Under the pieces are notes generated by a model. The model worked only from the letters and a program-made list of their open reading frames with translations. It did not search any database and was not told the origin of the DNA. Of a stretch of DNA of 7,152 bases, positions 1 to 6,500 are shown piece by piece; within the stretch, counting starts at the first letter, position 1, and the number at the start of each line of letters is the position of its first letter. Source of the stretch: Thermodesulfovibrionales bacterium (lineage in GTDB: Bacteria > Nitrospirota > Thermodesulfovibrionia > Thermodesulfovibrionales > UBA1546); contig JASEHP010000082.1 in the NCBI GenBank assembly GCA_030018605.1, forward strand, positions 1-7,152, given 5' to 3'. The position numbers and the translations under genes were made by a program.

Positions 1-31
1 GAACAATGGGGAAAGAAGCTCTTAAAGGAAT

Positions 32-75
32 TTACACAAAATGATTGACACTACCTGCTGCAGTTTTTTGTGTAA
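32..75. repeat. 10-bp perfect inverted repeat upstream of the diguanylate cyclase
   Basis: TTACACAAAA at 32-41 is exactly complementary to TTTTGTGTAA at 66-75, with a 24-nt centre. The centre holds a consensus -35 hexamer, TTGACA, at 45-50. No convincing -10 box sits 16-18 bp after it; the nearest TA-containing hexamer, TGTAAC at 71-76, is 20 bp away. The arms could be an operator for a dimeric regulator of the downstream gene, or a weak AT-rich hairpin ending an upstream transcript. The perfect symmetry is seen directly; either role is inference. Confidence 0.4.
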
Positions 76-108
76 CTCATGCTGCATATCATGTAAAATA
101 TCAATAAG

Positions 109-1350
109 ATGCCCTTAGCCAGAGAAACGAAAATCTATAAAACATTTATGGTCTCCATAAGCCTGACGATTATTGCAGTCCTGTCAGGGATTTTTTTTAT
201 TACAACCATAAGAACGAGGCAATTAATAGATGAAGAAAATATAATACAGGCGCGGACATTATTTAACAGTATAATTTGGGCAAGAAAGTGGAATGCCAAT
301 CATGGCGGCGTATATGTTGAAAAGAAGAAAGGAGATAAGCCTAATCACTACCTTGATAAGGCGGAAATCAAAACCATTGACGGCAAAGTATTTATCAGAA
401 GAAACCCGGCCCAGATGACCCGCGAGATTTCCGAGTATGCTGAAAAGGAAGGGCTGTTTAAATTCCATTTAACAAGCCTGAATCTCCTTAACCCTGCAAA
501 TAAGCCCGATGATTTTGAGGCAAGGGCATTGTCATTATTTGAAAAGGGGACAAAAGAGACTTCCTATACCGAAAATAAGGATGGCATAACATATTTCAGA
601 TATATGGCTCCGCTTTACACAGAAAAAGAATGCCTTCAGTGCCATTCAAATCAGGGGTATAAATTAGGCGATGTAAGAGGCGGCATTAGTATAACTTTTG
701 ATATTGAGAATATCCGCAGTAAGTTAGGAATCAACAATATCTATACAATCATTTTCGGTTTGCTGTCCACATCATTCCTTTTAGGGCTTATCTTTCTCTT
801 TACAGCGCGGTTAATAAAGAAGACTTCGGAAATTCAGCAGCGATTTGAATACTTGGCTGTTACAGACGGGCTGACAGGAATATTTAACAGAAGACACATA
901 ATGTCAAGGTTTAATGAGGAATTCGAAAGAGCAAGAAGGCTTAAGAAAAATCTGGGATGCATAATGATTGATGTGGACAAGTTCAAATCCATAAACGATG
1001 AGTTCGGGCATCTTGTCGGAGATGAGGTATTGAGAGAAACTTCTATCCGCATAAAGAATGTCATCCGAATTTACGACATACTGGGCCGTTATGGGGGGGA
1101 AGAGTTTTTGATTGTGCTGCCGGACGCTGATTTTGATAACACAAAGAGTCTTGCTGAAAGAATAAGGGAAAATGTAAAAGCAGATATATTTTTAGCGACA
1201 GACATGCCTTTGCATATTCATATTACGATTAGTTCAGGCATTGCACGCATGACAGACGTGGATAACTCTATAGACGATATTATAAAGAGAGCGGACAAGA
1301 GACTGTATAAAGCAAAAAGCAGCGGAAGAGACAGAGTTGAATGGCTTTAA
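109..1350 (+). CDS. Membrane diguanylate cyclase with periplasmic c-type-haem (Tll0287-like/DUF3365) sensor domain and GGDEF domain
   Basis: This 413-residue protein should make cyclic di-GMP from two GTP in response to a periplasmic signal. A basic N-terminus leads into a membrane helix (about 14-35). A periplasmic domain (about 36-209) follows, with the WARKWNANHGGVYV segment (57-70) and haem-attachment motif CLQCH (175-179) typical of the Tll0287-like/DUF3365 family. A second helix (about 210-233) leads to the GGDEF domain (about 248-410). The active site is GGEEF at 329-333, with D288 for metal and N296 and D305 for guanine. An RxxD product-inhibition site (R320-D323) lies five residues before it, so feedback control looks intact. 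No second Cys is available in the sensor as a distal haem ligand. The ATG at 109 has no clear ribosome site; ATG 148 (residue 14) is possible but would remove the basic lead. Haem binding would need a cytochrome c maturation system. A redox or gas-sensing role is inference. Confidence 0.93.
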   Translation: MPLARETKIYKTFMVSISLTIIAVLSGIFFITTIRTRQLIDEENIIQARTLFNSIIWARKWNANHGGVYVEKKKGDKPNHYLDKAEIKTIDGKVFIRRNPAQMTREISEYAEKEGLFKFHLTSLNLLNPANKPDDFEARALSLFEKGTKETSYTENKDGITYFRYMAPLYTEKECLQCHSNQGYKLGDVRGGISITFDIENIRSKLGINNIYTIIFGLLSTSFLLGLIFLFTARLIKKTSEIQQRFEYLAVTDGLTGIFNRRHIMSRFNEEFERARRLKKNLGCIMIDVDKFKSINDEFGHLVGDEVLRETSIRIKNVIRIYDILGRYGGEEFLIVLPDADFDNTKSLAERIRENVKADIFLATDMPLHIHITISSGIARMTDVDNSIDDIIKRADKRLYKAKSSGRDRVEWL

Positions 1351-1367
1351 TATAAATCCTTCTCTGT

Positions 1368-1396
1368 TTGAGTTGCCGGCAAGTCTTGTCTATAAT
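1368..1396 (+). promoter_or_regulatory. Sigma70-type promoter of the ferredoxin-flavoprotein unit with a palindrome in the spacer
   Basis: TTGAGT (1368-1373) and a perfect TATAAT (1391-1396) are separated by exactly 17 bp. This would start transcription near 1403 and leave a leader of about 30 nt before the ferredoxin ATG at 1433. The spacer contains the perfect palindrome TTGCCGGCAA (1373-1382), extendable to GAGTTGCCGGCAAGTC (1370-1385) with one mismatched pair. A regulator bound there would sit between the two promoter boxes, so an operator is plausible. The boxes are seen; regulation is inferred. Confidence 0.7.
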
Positions 1397-1432
1397 TAAA
1401 ACAAACAAAATATTTATATAGGAGGTGTTGTT

Positions 1433-1648
1433 ATGTTAAAACCTGTTGTTGACTGGGATACATGTGTAGGCTGCGGCGCGTGTGCAGAGGTCTGTCCTGA
1501 AGTCTTTCAGCTTAGAGATGATAAGGTATGGGTGATAGGACTTGACAAGTGCAATACCTGCAACTGCCAGGAAGCTGCCGACATCTGTCCGGTTCAGGCA
1601 ATAACCGTTACCGTCGCCTCGGGCGACTCGCTGAGGAGAGAGGAGTAA
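1433..1648 (+). CDS. Small [4Fe-4S] ferredoxin with extra cysteines
   Basis: This 71-residue soluble protein is a low-potential electron carrier. The motif C11-x2-C14-x2-C17-x3-C21-P and a late C52-P match single-cluster ferredoxins (Desulfovibrio/Thermotoga type). In these, three Cys of the first motif plus the late Cys hold the cluster, and a further pair can form a disulfide. By that pattern C11, C14, C17 and C52 would be ligands and C21-C45 a possible disulfide. C40 and C43, in the segment CNTCNC (40-45), are then left over. The start is firm: AGGAGG lies at 1420-1425, seven bases before the ATG, downstream of a strong promoter. The last ten residues (ASGDSLRREE) are coded by a GC-rich hairpin and look like an add-on to the usual fold. 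The gene ends 11 bp before the iron-sulfur flavoprotein, its likely electron partner. Confidence 0.93.
   Translation: MLKPVVDWDTCVGCGACAEVCPEVFQLRDDKVWVIGLDKCNTCNCQEAADICPVQAITVTVASGDSLRREE
1613..1627 (+). repeat. GC-rich hairpin at the 3' end of the ferredoxin gene
   Basis: GTCGCC (1613-1618) and GGCGAC (1622-1627) form a perfect six-pair stem with a TCG loop. It lies inside the last codons of the ferredoxin, about 30 nt before the flavoprotein start. In RNA it could protect the upstream message or tune translation of the next gene, since a purine-rich stretch with AGGAG (1641-1645) follows closely. It has no T-run after it, so it is not an intrinsic terminator. The structure is seen; the role is inference. 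Confidence 0.5.
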
Positions 1649-1659
1649 CCGGCAATACT

Positions 1660-2238
1660 ATGAAGGTTATTGCATTCCTTGGAAGTCCGAGAAAGGACGG
1701 CAATACAGAGTTTCTTCTTAAAGAAACAATAAGAGGAATCAAGGCTTCCGGCTCTCAGGGCAGCGTGGATGTCCTTAACCTCAATCTCATGAGGATCTCT
1801 CCATGCCAGGACTGTGGAGGATGCGACGAAACGGGTAAATGTATTGTTGAAGATGAAATGTCTCAAGTTTACAATGCAATAAGAACTGCGGACAGAATCA
1901 TACTTGCATCGCCGGTTTTTTTCTCCGGGCTCAGCGCGCAGGCAAAGGTAATGATTGACAGGTGTCAGGCGTTCTGGTGCGAAAAATACCTGTTGAAAAA
2001 GCCTATTCCCGAAGGCAAATACGGAAGGCATGGCCTCTTATTGCTTGTAGGAGGCATGGAGAAAGAGGATGGGATTAAGTGTTCTGAGGCGACCGCAAAG
2101 GCATTTTTCAGGACTATCAGCGTGCCTGAACATAAGACATTGAGCGTTCTCGGCGTTGACGCAAAAGGCGCAATACTTAAGCATCCCACTGCGCTTAAAG
2201 ACGCATATGAAGCAGGAAAAAAACTGGTCAGGATTTAA
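1660..2238 (+). CDS. Iron-sulfur flavoprotein (Isf family; NADPH-dependent FMN reductase-like fold)
   Basis: This 192-residue protein has a flavodoxin-like fold that should bind FMN, plus a compact [4Fe-4S] motif. The N-terminus MKVIAFLGSPRKDGNT (1-16) is the flavin phosphate loop. C49-x2-C52-x2-C55-x5-C61 matches the compact Cys motif of iron-sulfur flavoproteins such as Methanosarcina Isf. SPVFFSGLSAQAKVMIDR (84-101) is the conserved flavin and dimer segment. In the family, Isf takes electrons from ferredoxin, and archaeal members reduce O2 or peroxide. Here the gene lies 11 bp after a ferredoxin gene, which fits that pairing. The open frame extends upstream to 1549 but those codons overlap the ferredoxin and do not resemble the family, so ATG 1660 is chosen. 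AGGAG at 1641-1645 is 14 nt upstream, rather far for a ribosome site. The 3' end overlaps the opposing acyltransferase gene by 11 bp. The physiological substrate is not determined. Confidence 0.93.
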   Translation: MKVIAFLGSPRKDGNTEFLLKETIRGIKASGSQGSVDVLNLNLMRISPCQDCGGCDETGKCIVEDEMSQVYNAIRTADRIILASPVFFSGLSAQAKVMIDRCQAFWCEKYLLKKPIPEGKYGRHGLLLLVGGMEKEDGIKCSEATAKAFFRTISVPEHKTLSVLGVDAKGAILKHPTALKDAYEAGKKLVRI

Positions 2239-3106
2239 CCCTCTTCCACCTTCTGTGCATCCACAGCCATTCAGAAGGATGCTCTTTGATATATTCCTCA
2301 ATAAAACCTGAAAATTTTTTGGTGTCTTCAATGACTGCGGTTTCCTTATCGCCGGCATCGGATAATTCTACTGCCGGATATATTTTTAGCTTATGTCCTT
2401 TTTGTGTTCTGTGAATAAATGCAGGTAAAACCGTTGCCCCTGTTTTTCTTGCTATGAGCGCTGGCATCTTTGTTGTCCACGCCCCCCTTTCGAGAAAATC
2501 TATCACATATCCCTCATCTGAAAGCACAGCCTGATCCATGAGAATGCCGACAGATTCATTATTTTTTAATACTTTCATAACTGCCTTCAGCGCCCCTTTT
2601 TTATAGATAACTCTGGTGCCGTATCTCTGCCGCACCCTTTCTATAAATTTGTTTATATAAGGGTTCTTTATCTTTCTCGCAATTCCGGAAGAAGGCAGAA
2701 GCTTTGCAGATGCAGCAACCATCAACTCCCAGTTTCCGCAATGTGCTGTTATAAACAATATCCCCCTGCCCTCTGATTTAGCCTTATAGACATTTTCCGC
2801 TCCCTCAATCTCCACAGACTCTATTATCTTTCTGCCTGCGCCGTAATATATTTTGACTATTTCAACGAAAGACCGTCCTAAATTTCTGAAATTATCTCTG
2901 ATTATTTTTTCAGGTGTTTCTGAAACGCTAATTGCATGAGATGATATTGACTTCCGGAGGTTTTCTATTGCGATATTTCTTCTGCTCCTCCAGAGATAAA
3001 AAAGCAGAATGCCGAGAAATTCTCCGAACTTAAGCGGGAACACTGCCAAAGGCACGGACAGCGCAACATAAAGACAAGCCTCAAGAAACCATGCCAGCCG
3101 TTTCAT
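2228..3106 (-). CDS. LpxL/HtrB-family lipid A acyltransferase (lysophospholipid acyltransferase superfamily)
   Basis: This 292-residue inner-membrane enzyme would transfer an acyl chain onto a lipid A precursor, or a related lipid. An N-terminal hydrophobic segment (about 7-38) anchors it and is followed by WRSRRNIAIENLRKS, typical of the family. The catalytic HxxxxE motif is H122-CGNW-E127. The usual residue after this His is hydrophobic (Leu or Phe), so C123 is a small variation. Other family marks are GILMDQ (187-192) and the C-terminal PSEWLWMHRRWK (277-288). Length is slightly short of E. coli LpxL (about 306). The ATG overlaps the TGA of the upstream Lon-like protease gene as ATGA (3103-3106), so translation is probably coupled. 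The chain length and position it acylates cannot be told from sequence. It implies lipopolysaccharide and a diderm cell. Confidence 0.9.
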   Translation of the reverse strand: MKRLAWFLEACLYVALSVPLAVFPLKFGEFLGILLFYLWRSRRNIAIENLRKSISSHAISVSETPEKIIRDNFRNLGRSFVEIVKIYYGAGRKIIESVEIEGAENVYKAKSEGRGILFITAHCGNWELMVAASAKLLPSSGIARKIKNPYINKFIERVRQRYGTRVIYKKGALKAVMKVLKNNESVGILMDQAVLSDEGYVIDFLERGAWTTKMPALIARKTGATVLPAFIHRTQKGHKLKIYPAVELSDAGDKETAVIEDTKKFSGFIEEYIKEHPSEWLWMHRRWKRVKS

Positions 3107-5547
3107 GTGTTGTTTTCTTTTTTGCCCTTCTCTTTGTCTTCTTCGTCTTTGTCCTTCTTTTCTTTCAACGCCTCAGAAATTTCCGTAAGGCGTTTTGCAA
3201 CAAGGTAATTGACAGTGCCTTCCGGATATGTTCCATCTTCTCTTAACTCGCCTGCAGGAATCCCTGTGAGTATCTCAAGCCCTTCCTCAACTCTGTTTAT
3301 GGGGTATATTGCGAATTTGCCCGCTTTAACAGCATCAATCACATCTTTTTTTACCATCAGGTGCTTAACATTCCGCTTTGGTATTATGACGCCGTGGCTT
3401 CCATCAAGCCCCCTTAATTTACATAGATCAAAAAATCCCTCTACTTTTTCATTTACACCGCCTATTGGCTGGACATCACCGTTCTGGTCCATAGAGCCTG
3501 TGACGGCAATGCTTTGTTTTAGCGGAACATGAGCAATACTGCTTAAGAGAACATACAGTTCTGCGCATGAAGCGCTGTCGCCCTCCACCATGTCATAGAG
3601 TTGTTCAAACGTTATGGAGGCTGAAAGACTTATGGGTTTTTTTGAGGCATACCTGCTGCCCAGATAGTTCGTTATTATGAGTATTGCCTTTTCATGTATC
3701 TTGCCGCTCATCTTTGTTTCTCTTTCTATATTCACAACTCCTGCTTTTCCTGTATATGCCGCAGCAGTTATCCTTGACGGTTTGCCGAAACTGTAATCCC
3801 CGAGATCAAGGACGGCAATACCGTTAACCTGTCCTGCTTTTTCTCCAGAAGTGTCAACTATCAGAGTACCCTCTGCGATCATTTCACGCATCCGCTCTTC
3901 TATTCTGTTGTTTCTGTATACTTTTTCGTTTATTGCTTTTTCTACATGATCATTTGTAACCGTCTTGCTTTTTGCTTTCAATGCCCAATAGTTTGACTCA
4001 ACGATAACATCATTTATCTCGCTGAACTTTGATGATAGTTTTTCCTGATGTTCCGCGAGTCTTGAGCCGTATTCAACAACCTTTGCAATGCCTGCCCTGT
4101 CAAAAGGCAGTAGATTTTCCTCCTTGCATTTTGCCGCAACAAAAGACGCGTATTTGTGTATGTTTTCATCTATTCTGTCCATCCTGCTGTCAAAATCAGC
4201 TTTTACTTTAAACAACTCCCTGTATTCTTCATCAAGGCTGTAAAGCAGATAATAAAGATATGGATTGCCGACAAGTATGACTTTAACGTTAAAAGGAATT
4301 GCCTCAGGCTTGAGGGTTGTTGTGGATACCAGCCTGTACTGTTCCCATACGTCTTCTATTTTTACTTCCTTATTCCTTAAGGCGCGTTTCAATGCATCAT
4401 AGGCGAATATATTCCTCAGAAGGTCAAGGACATTGATGACTATATAGCCGCCGTTTGCCCTGTGCAGAGAGCCGGCTTTTATCATCGAGAAATCCGTTAT
4501 TGCAATCCCGTACTGTATCTTATGCTCAATTCTTCCAAAGAGATTGAAGTATGTGGGGTTGCTTTCAAAGACGCAAGGCGCCCCATTGCTTTCTTTATTG
4601 TTCACAAGGACATTAACTATGTATCTGGTGAATGTCGGTTCGGTTTTCGGCATCCTCATAAATGGCAGCGCCGGTGTTTGTTCCTCTGGTGTTTTAAAAT
4701 CATCGAGGTGCGCGAGTATGTCTTCCTTAACGCCTTCAAGATACGCCGTTATTCTTTCATGATTACTGTATTTATTCTTCAGCTCGTCTATCAGATGTCC
4801 GGCAGCAGAAAGCGCAGCCTCTCTCTCAAGCCTGGCGAGGAAGTCTTTGACGAGTTTTTCTCCGTCCCTCAATGTCCTTACAACATCGTCAAGCTTGTCC
4901 TGAAGAACTTTGCCAAGTTCTTCTACTTTTTTTCTGGTTTTTTCATCAAGGGCTTCAAACTCATCTTCCTTTAGCGGCTCTCCCGTCTTTCTTATAGGAA
5001 CTATCAGCAAGCCGCTGACGGTTTTCCTTATAGAAAATCCTTTGGCGTGCGCCTCATCTTCGAGCTGAGAGAAAAGGTCTTTTTGTTTCTTTTGAAATTC
5101 CTCAAGAATAAGGTTTTTCTGCTTTTCATATTCTTTAGACTCAAAGACCTTCGGTATCTCAACCCTGAGCACATTGATAAGCTCATCCATGTCTTTCTGA
5201 AAAATTACCGCCATGCCCGGTTCAAGCGGCACAGCTATCGGAGCATCGGCGTCCTTGAAGTTATAGACATAACACCAGTCAGACGGAACCGGTTCATTTA
5301 TTGCCTGCTTGGAGAGTATGGACCTGATTGTGGTCATCTTGCCTGTTCCGCTTTCTCCGAGGATAAATATGTTAAATCCTCTATCGTTAAAGCCTATTCC
5401 AAAATCAAGCGCCCTTAATGCCCTCTCCTGCCCTATTGTTTCCTCAAAAAGAGGCAGATCGTCTGTGGTCTTGAACTTAAATATGTCCTGATTGCAGCAT
5501 CTGTAAAGCTCATCAACACTCAATTTCTCAGGCACTTTTCCCTCCAT
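3103..5547 (-). CDS. Lon-like ATP-dependent protease (AAA_32-type ATPase with coiled-coil insert and S16 Lon protease domain)
   Basis: This 814-residue soluble protein has a P-loop at G64-K70 (GESGTGK) and a long charged, probably coiled-coil insert (about 135-285). The rest of the ATPase (about 290-450, with HRANGGYIVI at 362-371) and a helical lid (about 455-550) follow, then the Lon proteolytic domain (about 560-765). The Ser-Lys dyad is S658 (EGDSAS) and K701 (GGVNEK). This order matches the bacterial Lon-related family with the AAA_32 domain rather than LonA, as there is no N-terminal LON substrate domain. The tail (795-814) is almost all Lys, Glu and Asp. The nucleotide site is odd: Met follows the P-loop Lys and the Walker B-like strand ends in Asn. 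The ATG at 5547 is the outer limit. It lacks an upstream ribosome site, whereas GTG at 5535 has GGAGGG just before it and is the likelier start (810 residues). Substrates are unknown. Confidence 0.93.
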   Translation of the reverse strand: MEGKVPEKLSVDELYRCCNQDIFKFKTTDDLPLFEETIGQERALRALDFGIGFNDRGFNIFILGESGTGKMTTIRSILSKQAINEPVPSDWCYVYNFKDADAPIAVPLEPGMAVIFQKDMDELINVLRVEIPKVFESKEYEKQKNLILEEFQKKQKDLFSQLEDEAHAKGFSIRKTVSGLLIVPIRKTGEPLKEDEFEALDEKTRKKVEELGKVLQDKLDDVVRTLRDGEKLVKDFLARLEREAALSAAGHLIDELKNKYSNHERITAYLEGVKEDILAHLDDFKTPEEQTPALPFMRMPKTEPTFTRYIVNVLVNNKESNGAPCVFESNPTYFNLFGRIEHKIQYGIAITDFSMIKAGSLHRANGGYIVINVLDLLRNIFAYDALKRALRNKEVKIEDVWEQYRLVSTTTLKPEAIPFNVKVILVGNPYLYYLLYSLDEEYRELFKVKADFDSRMDRIDENIHKYASFVAAKCKEENLLPFDRAGIAKVVEYGSRLAEHQEKLSSKFSEINDVIVESNYWALKAKSKTVTNDHVEKAINEKVYRNNRIEERMREMIAEGTLIVDTSGEKAGQVNGIAVLDLGDYSFGKPSRITAAAYTGKAGVVNIERETKMSGKIHEKAILIITNYLGSRYASKKPISLSASITFEQLYDMVEGDSASCAELYVLLSSIAHVPLKQSIAVTGSMDQNGDVQPIGGVNEKVEGFFDLCKLRGLDGSHGVIIPKRNVKHLMVKKDVIDAVKAGKFAIYPINRVEEGLEILTGIPAGELREDGTYPEGTVNYLVAKRLTEISEALKEKKDKDEEDKEKGKKENNT
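5540..5545 (-). promoter_or_regulatory. Ribosome-binding site favouring a GTG start for the Lon-like protease
   Basis: On the minus strand GGAGGG is followed by AAAA and then the GTG at 5535-5533, which is in frame with the protease. This motif lies inside the first codons of the ATG-started version. The sequence before that ATG (AAACTGAAATTATT) has no comparable motif. A weak promoter-like pair, TTGTTC (5589-5584) and TATAAA (5564-5559), has a 19-bp spacer. It would start RNA near 5552, leaving room for the GTG but hardly any leader for the ATG. Confidence 0.55.
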
Positions 5548-5620
5548 AATAATTTCAGTTTATAGCCCATGATTTATTGCTATGAACAATTTACCACAAA
5601 AAAAAGTTTTAATAAAGAGA

Positions 5621-6493
5621 TTACGCCCTTGGATGATGCCGGGCATACACCTTCTTTATCCTGTCGCTTGAGACCTTAGTGTATATCTGGGTCGTGGATA
5701 TGTCAGAATGGCCGAGCATCTTCTGAACAGAGCGTAAGTCTGCCCCGCCTTCAAGCAGGTGTGTTGCAAAGGAATGCCGCAGAGTATGAGGCGAGAGGTT
5801 GATGCCAATCTGTTTCCCGTATTTCTTAATTGTCTGCCAGAAACGCTGCCTTGTCATTGCGCTGCCCCTGTTTGTGACAAAGAGATAGTCGGACTGCTTT
5901 TTCTTTAAGATAACAGGCCTGAGTTCTTTTGTATATTTTTTAATTTTATCCAGAGCCCTTGAGTTTATCGGGACAAGCCTTTCCTTTGAGCCCTTACCCA
6001 TAATTCTCAGGAAGCCCGCCTCAAGATTTACATTGTTGAGCTTAAGAGAAACAAGTTCGCTGACACGGAGGCCAGAAGAATAAAGAATCTCCAGCATTGC
6101 CGTGTCCCTTAAAAATGTAGCGCTGCCTGTCCTGCTGTCAAGGAGAGATATGACGTCTTCAAGGCTTAGAGCCTTTGGAAGCCTTTCCCACTTTTTGGGC
6201 GTCTGAAGATTTTCCGAGGGGTCTTCTTTAATGATCTTTTCTATTATCATATATCTGCAAATGCCTCGTATGGAAGATATGAACCTGCAAATACTGGTAG
6301 TTGAATATCCTTTGTCCTTCACATCATTCAAGAAATCTAAGATATCGGCTTTTGAGAAGGAGTCAAGCCCTTTGTTTTTTGAAGTCAGAAGTTTTTGAAA
6401 CAACCCGATGTCTCTCGAATATGCCTCAACCGTGTTTTGAGACAGCCCTCTTTCCACGGAAAGATAGATAAGGAACCCTTTTAATATCATCAT
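5621..6493 (-). CDS. xerD: Site-specific tyrosine recombinase XerD
   Basis: XerD acts with a partner recombinase at the dif site to resolve chromosome dimers during division. In the 290-residue form started at ATG 6493, an N-terminal SAM-like core-binding domain (about 1-90) is followed by the catalytic domain (about 105-285). All six catalytic residues are visible: R143 (SSGLRVSEL), K170 (GKGSKERLVP), H236 and R239 (PHTLRH), H262 (LGHSD) and nucleophile Y271 (TQIYTKV). The C-terminus ends in HHPRA, as E. coli XerD does, and the length is standard, so XerD is preferred over XerC or an element integrase. The frame is open two codons further to a TTG at 6499, but the tandem ATGs at 6493 and 6490 are better starts. 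None has a clear ribosome site. The gene starts directly beside a palindromic 7-bp repeat array. It is 73 bp upstream of the protease gene. Confidence 0.94.
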   Translation of the reverse strand: MMILKGFLIYLSVERGLSQNTVEAYSRDIGLFQKLLTSKNKGLDSFSKADILDFLNDVKDKGYSTTSICRFISSIRGICRYMIIEKIIKEDPSENLQTPKKWERLPKALSLEDVISLLDSRTGSATFLRDTAMLEILYSSGLRVSELVSLKLNNVNLEAGFLRIMGKGSKERLVPINSRALDKIKKYTKELRPVILKKKQSDYLFVTNRGSAMTRQRFWQTIKKYGKQIGINLSPHTLRHSFATHLLEGGADLRSVQKMLGHSDISTTQIYTKVSSDRIKKVYARHHPRA

Positions 6494-6500
6494 ATTCAAA

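Noticed and set aside
1..48. Possible 3' end of an upstream gene (frame 1 reads EQWGKKLLKEFTQND then TGA; frame 3 is also open to a TGA at 42-44)
   Set aside because: Fifteen codons cannot be assigned to a family, and two frames are equally open to the edge, so no gene is called.
1549..1659. Upstream extension of the flavoprotein frame to ATG 1549
   Set aside because: It overlaps the ferredoxin in another frame and its residues do not resemble a flavodoxin fold; the family N-terminus begins exactly at ATG 1660.
2249..2278. Seven-pair hairpin (CCTTCTG with CAGAAGG) just after the flavoprotein stop as a terminator
   Set aside because: There is no T-run after it, and the bases encode the conserved WLWMHRRWK end of the acyltransferase, so the symmetry is probably coincidental.
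4462..4974. 170-codon plus-strand open frame within the protease gene
   Set aside because: It lies wholly antisense to the conserved protease coding sequence and its translation has no recognisable domain.
5590..5612. Run of eight A (T on the minus strand) after xerD as an intrinsic terminator
   Set aside because: No GC-rich stem precedes the T-run on the minus strand, so it does not form a recognisable terminator.
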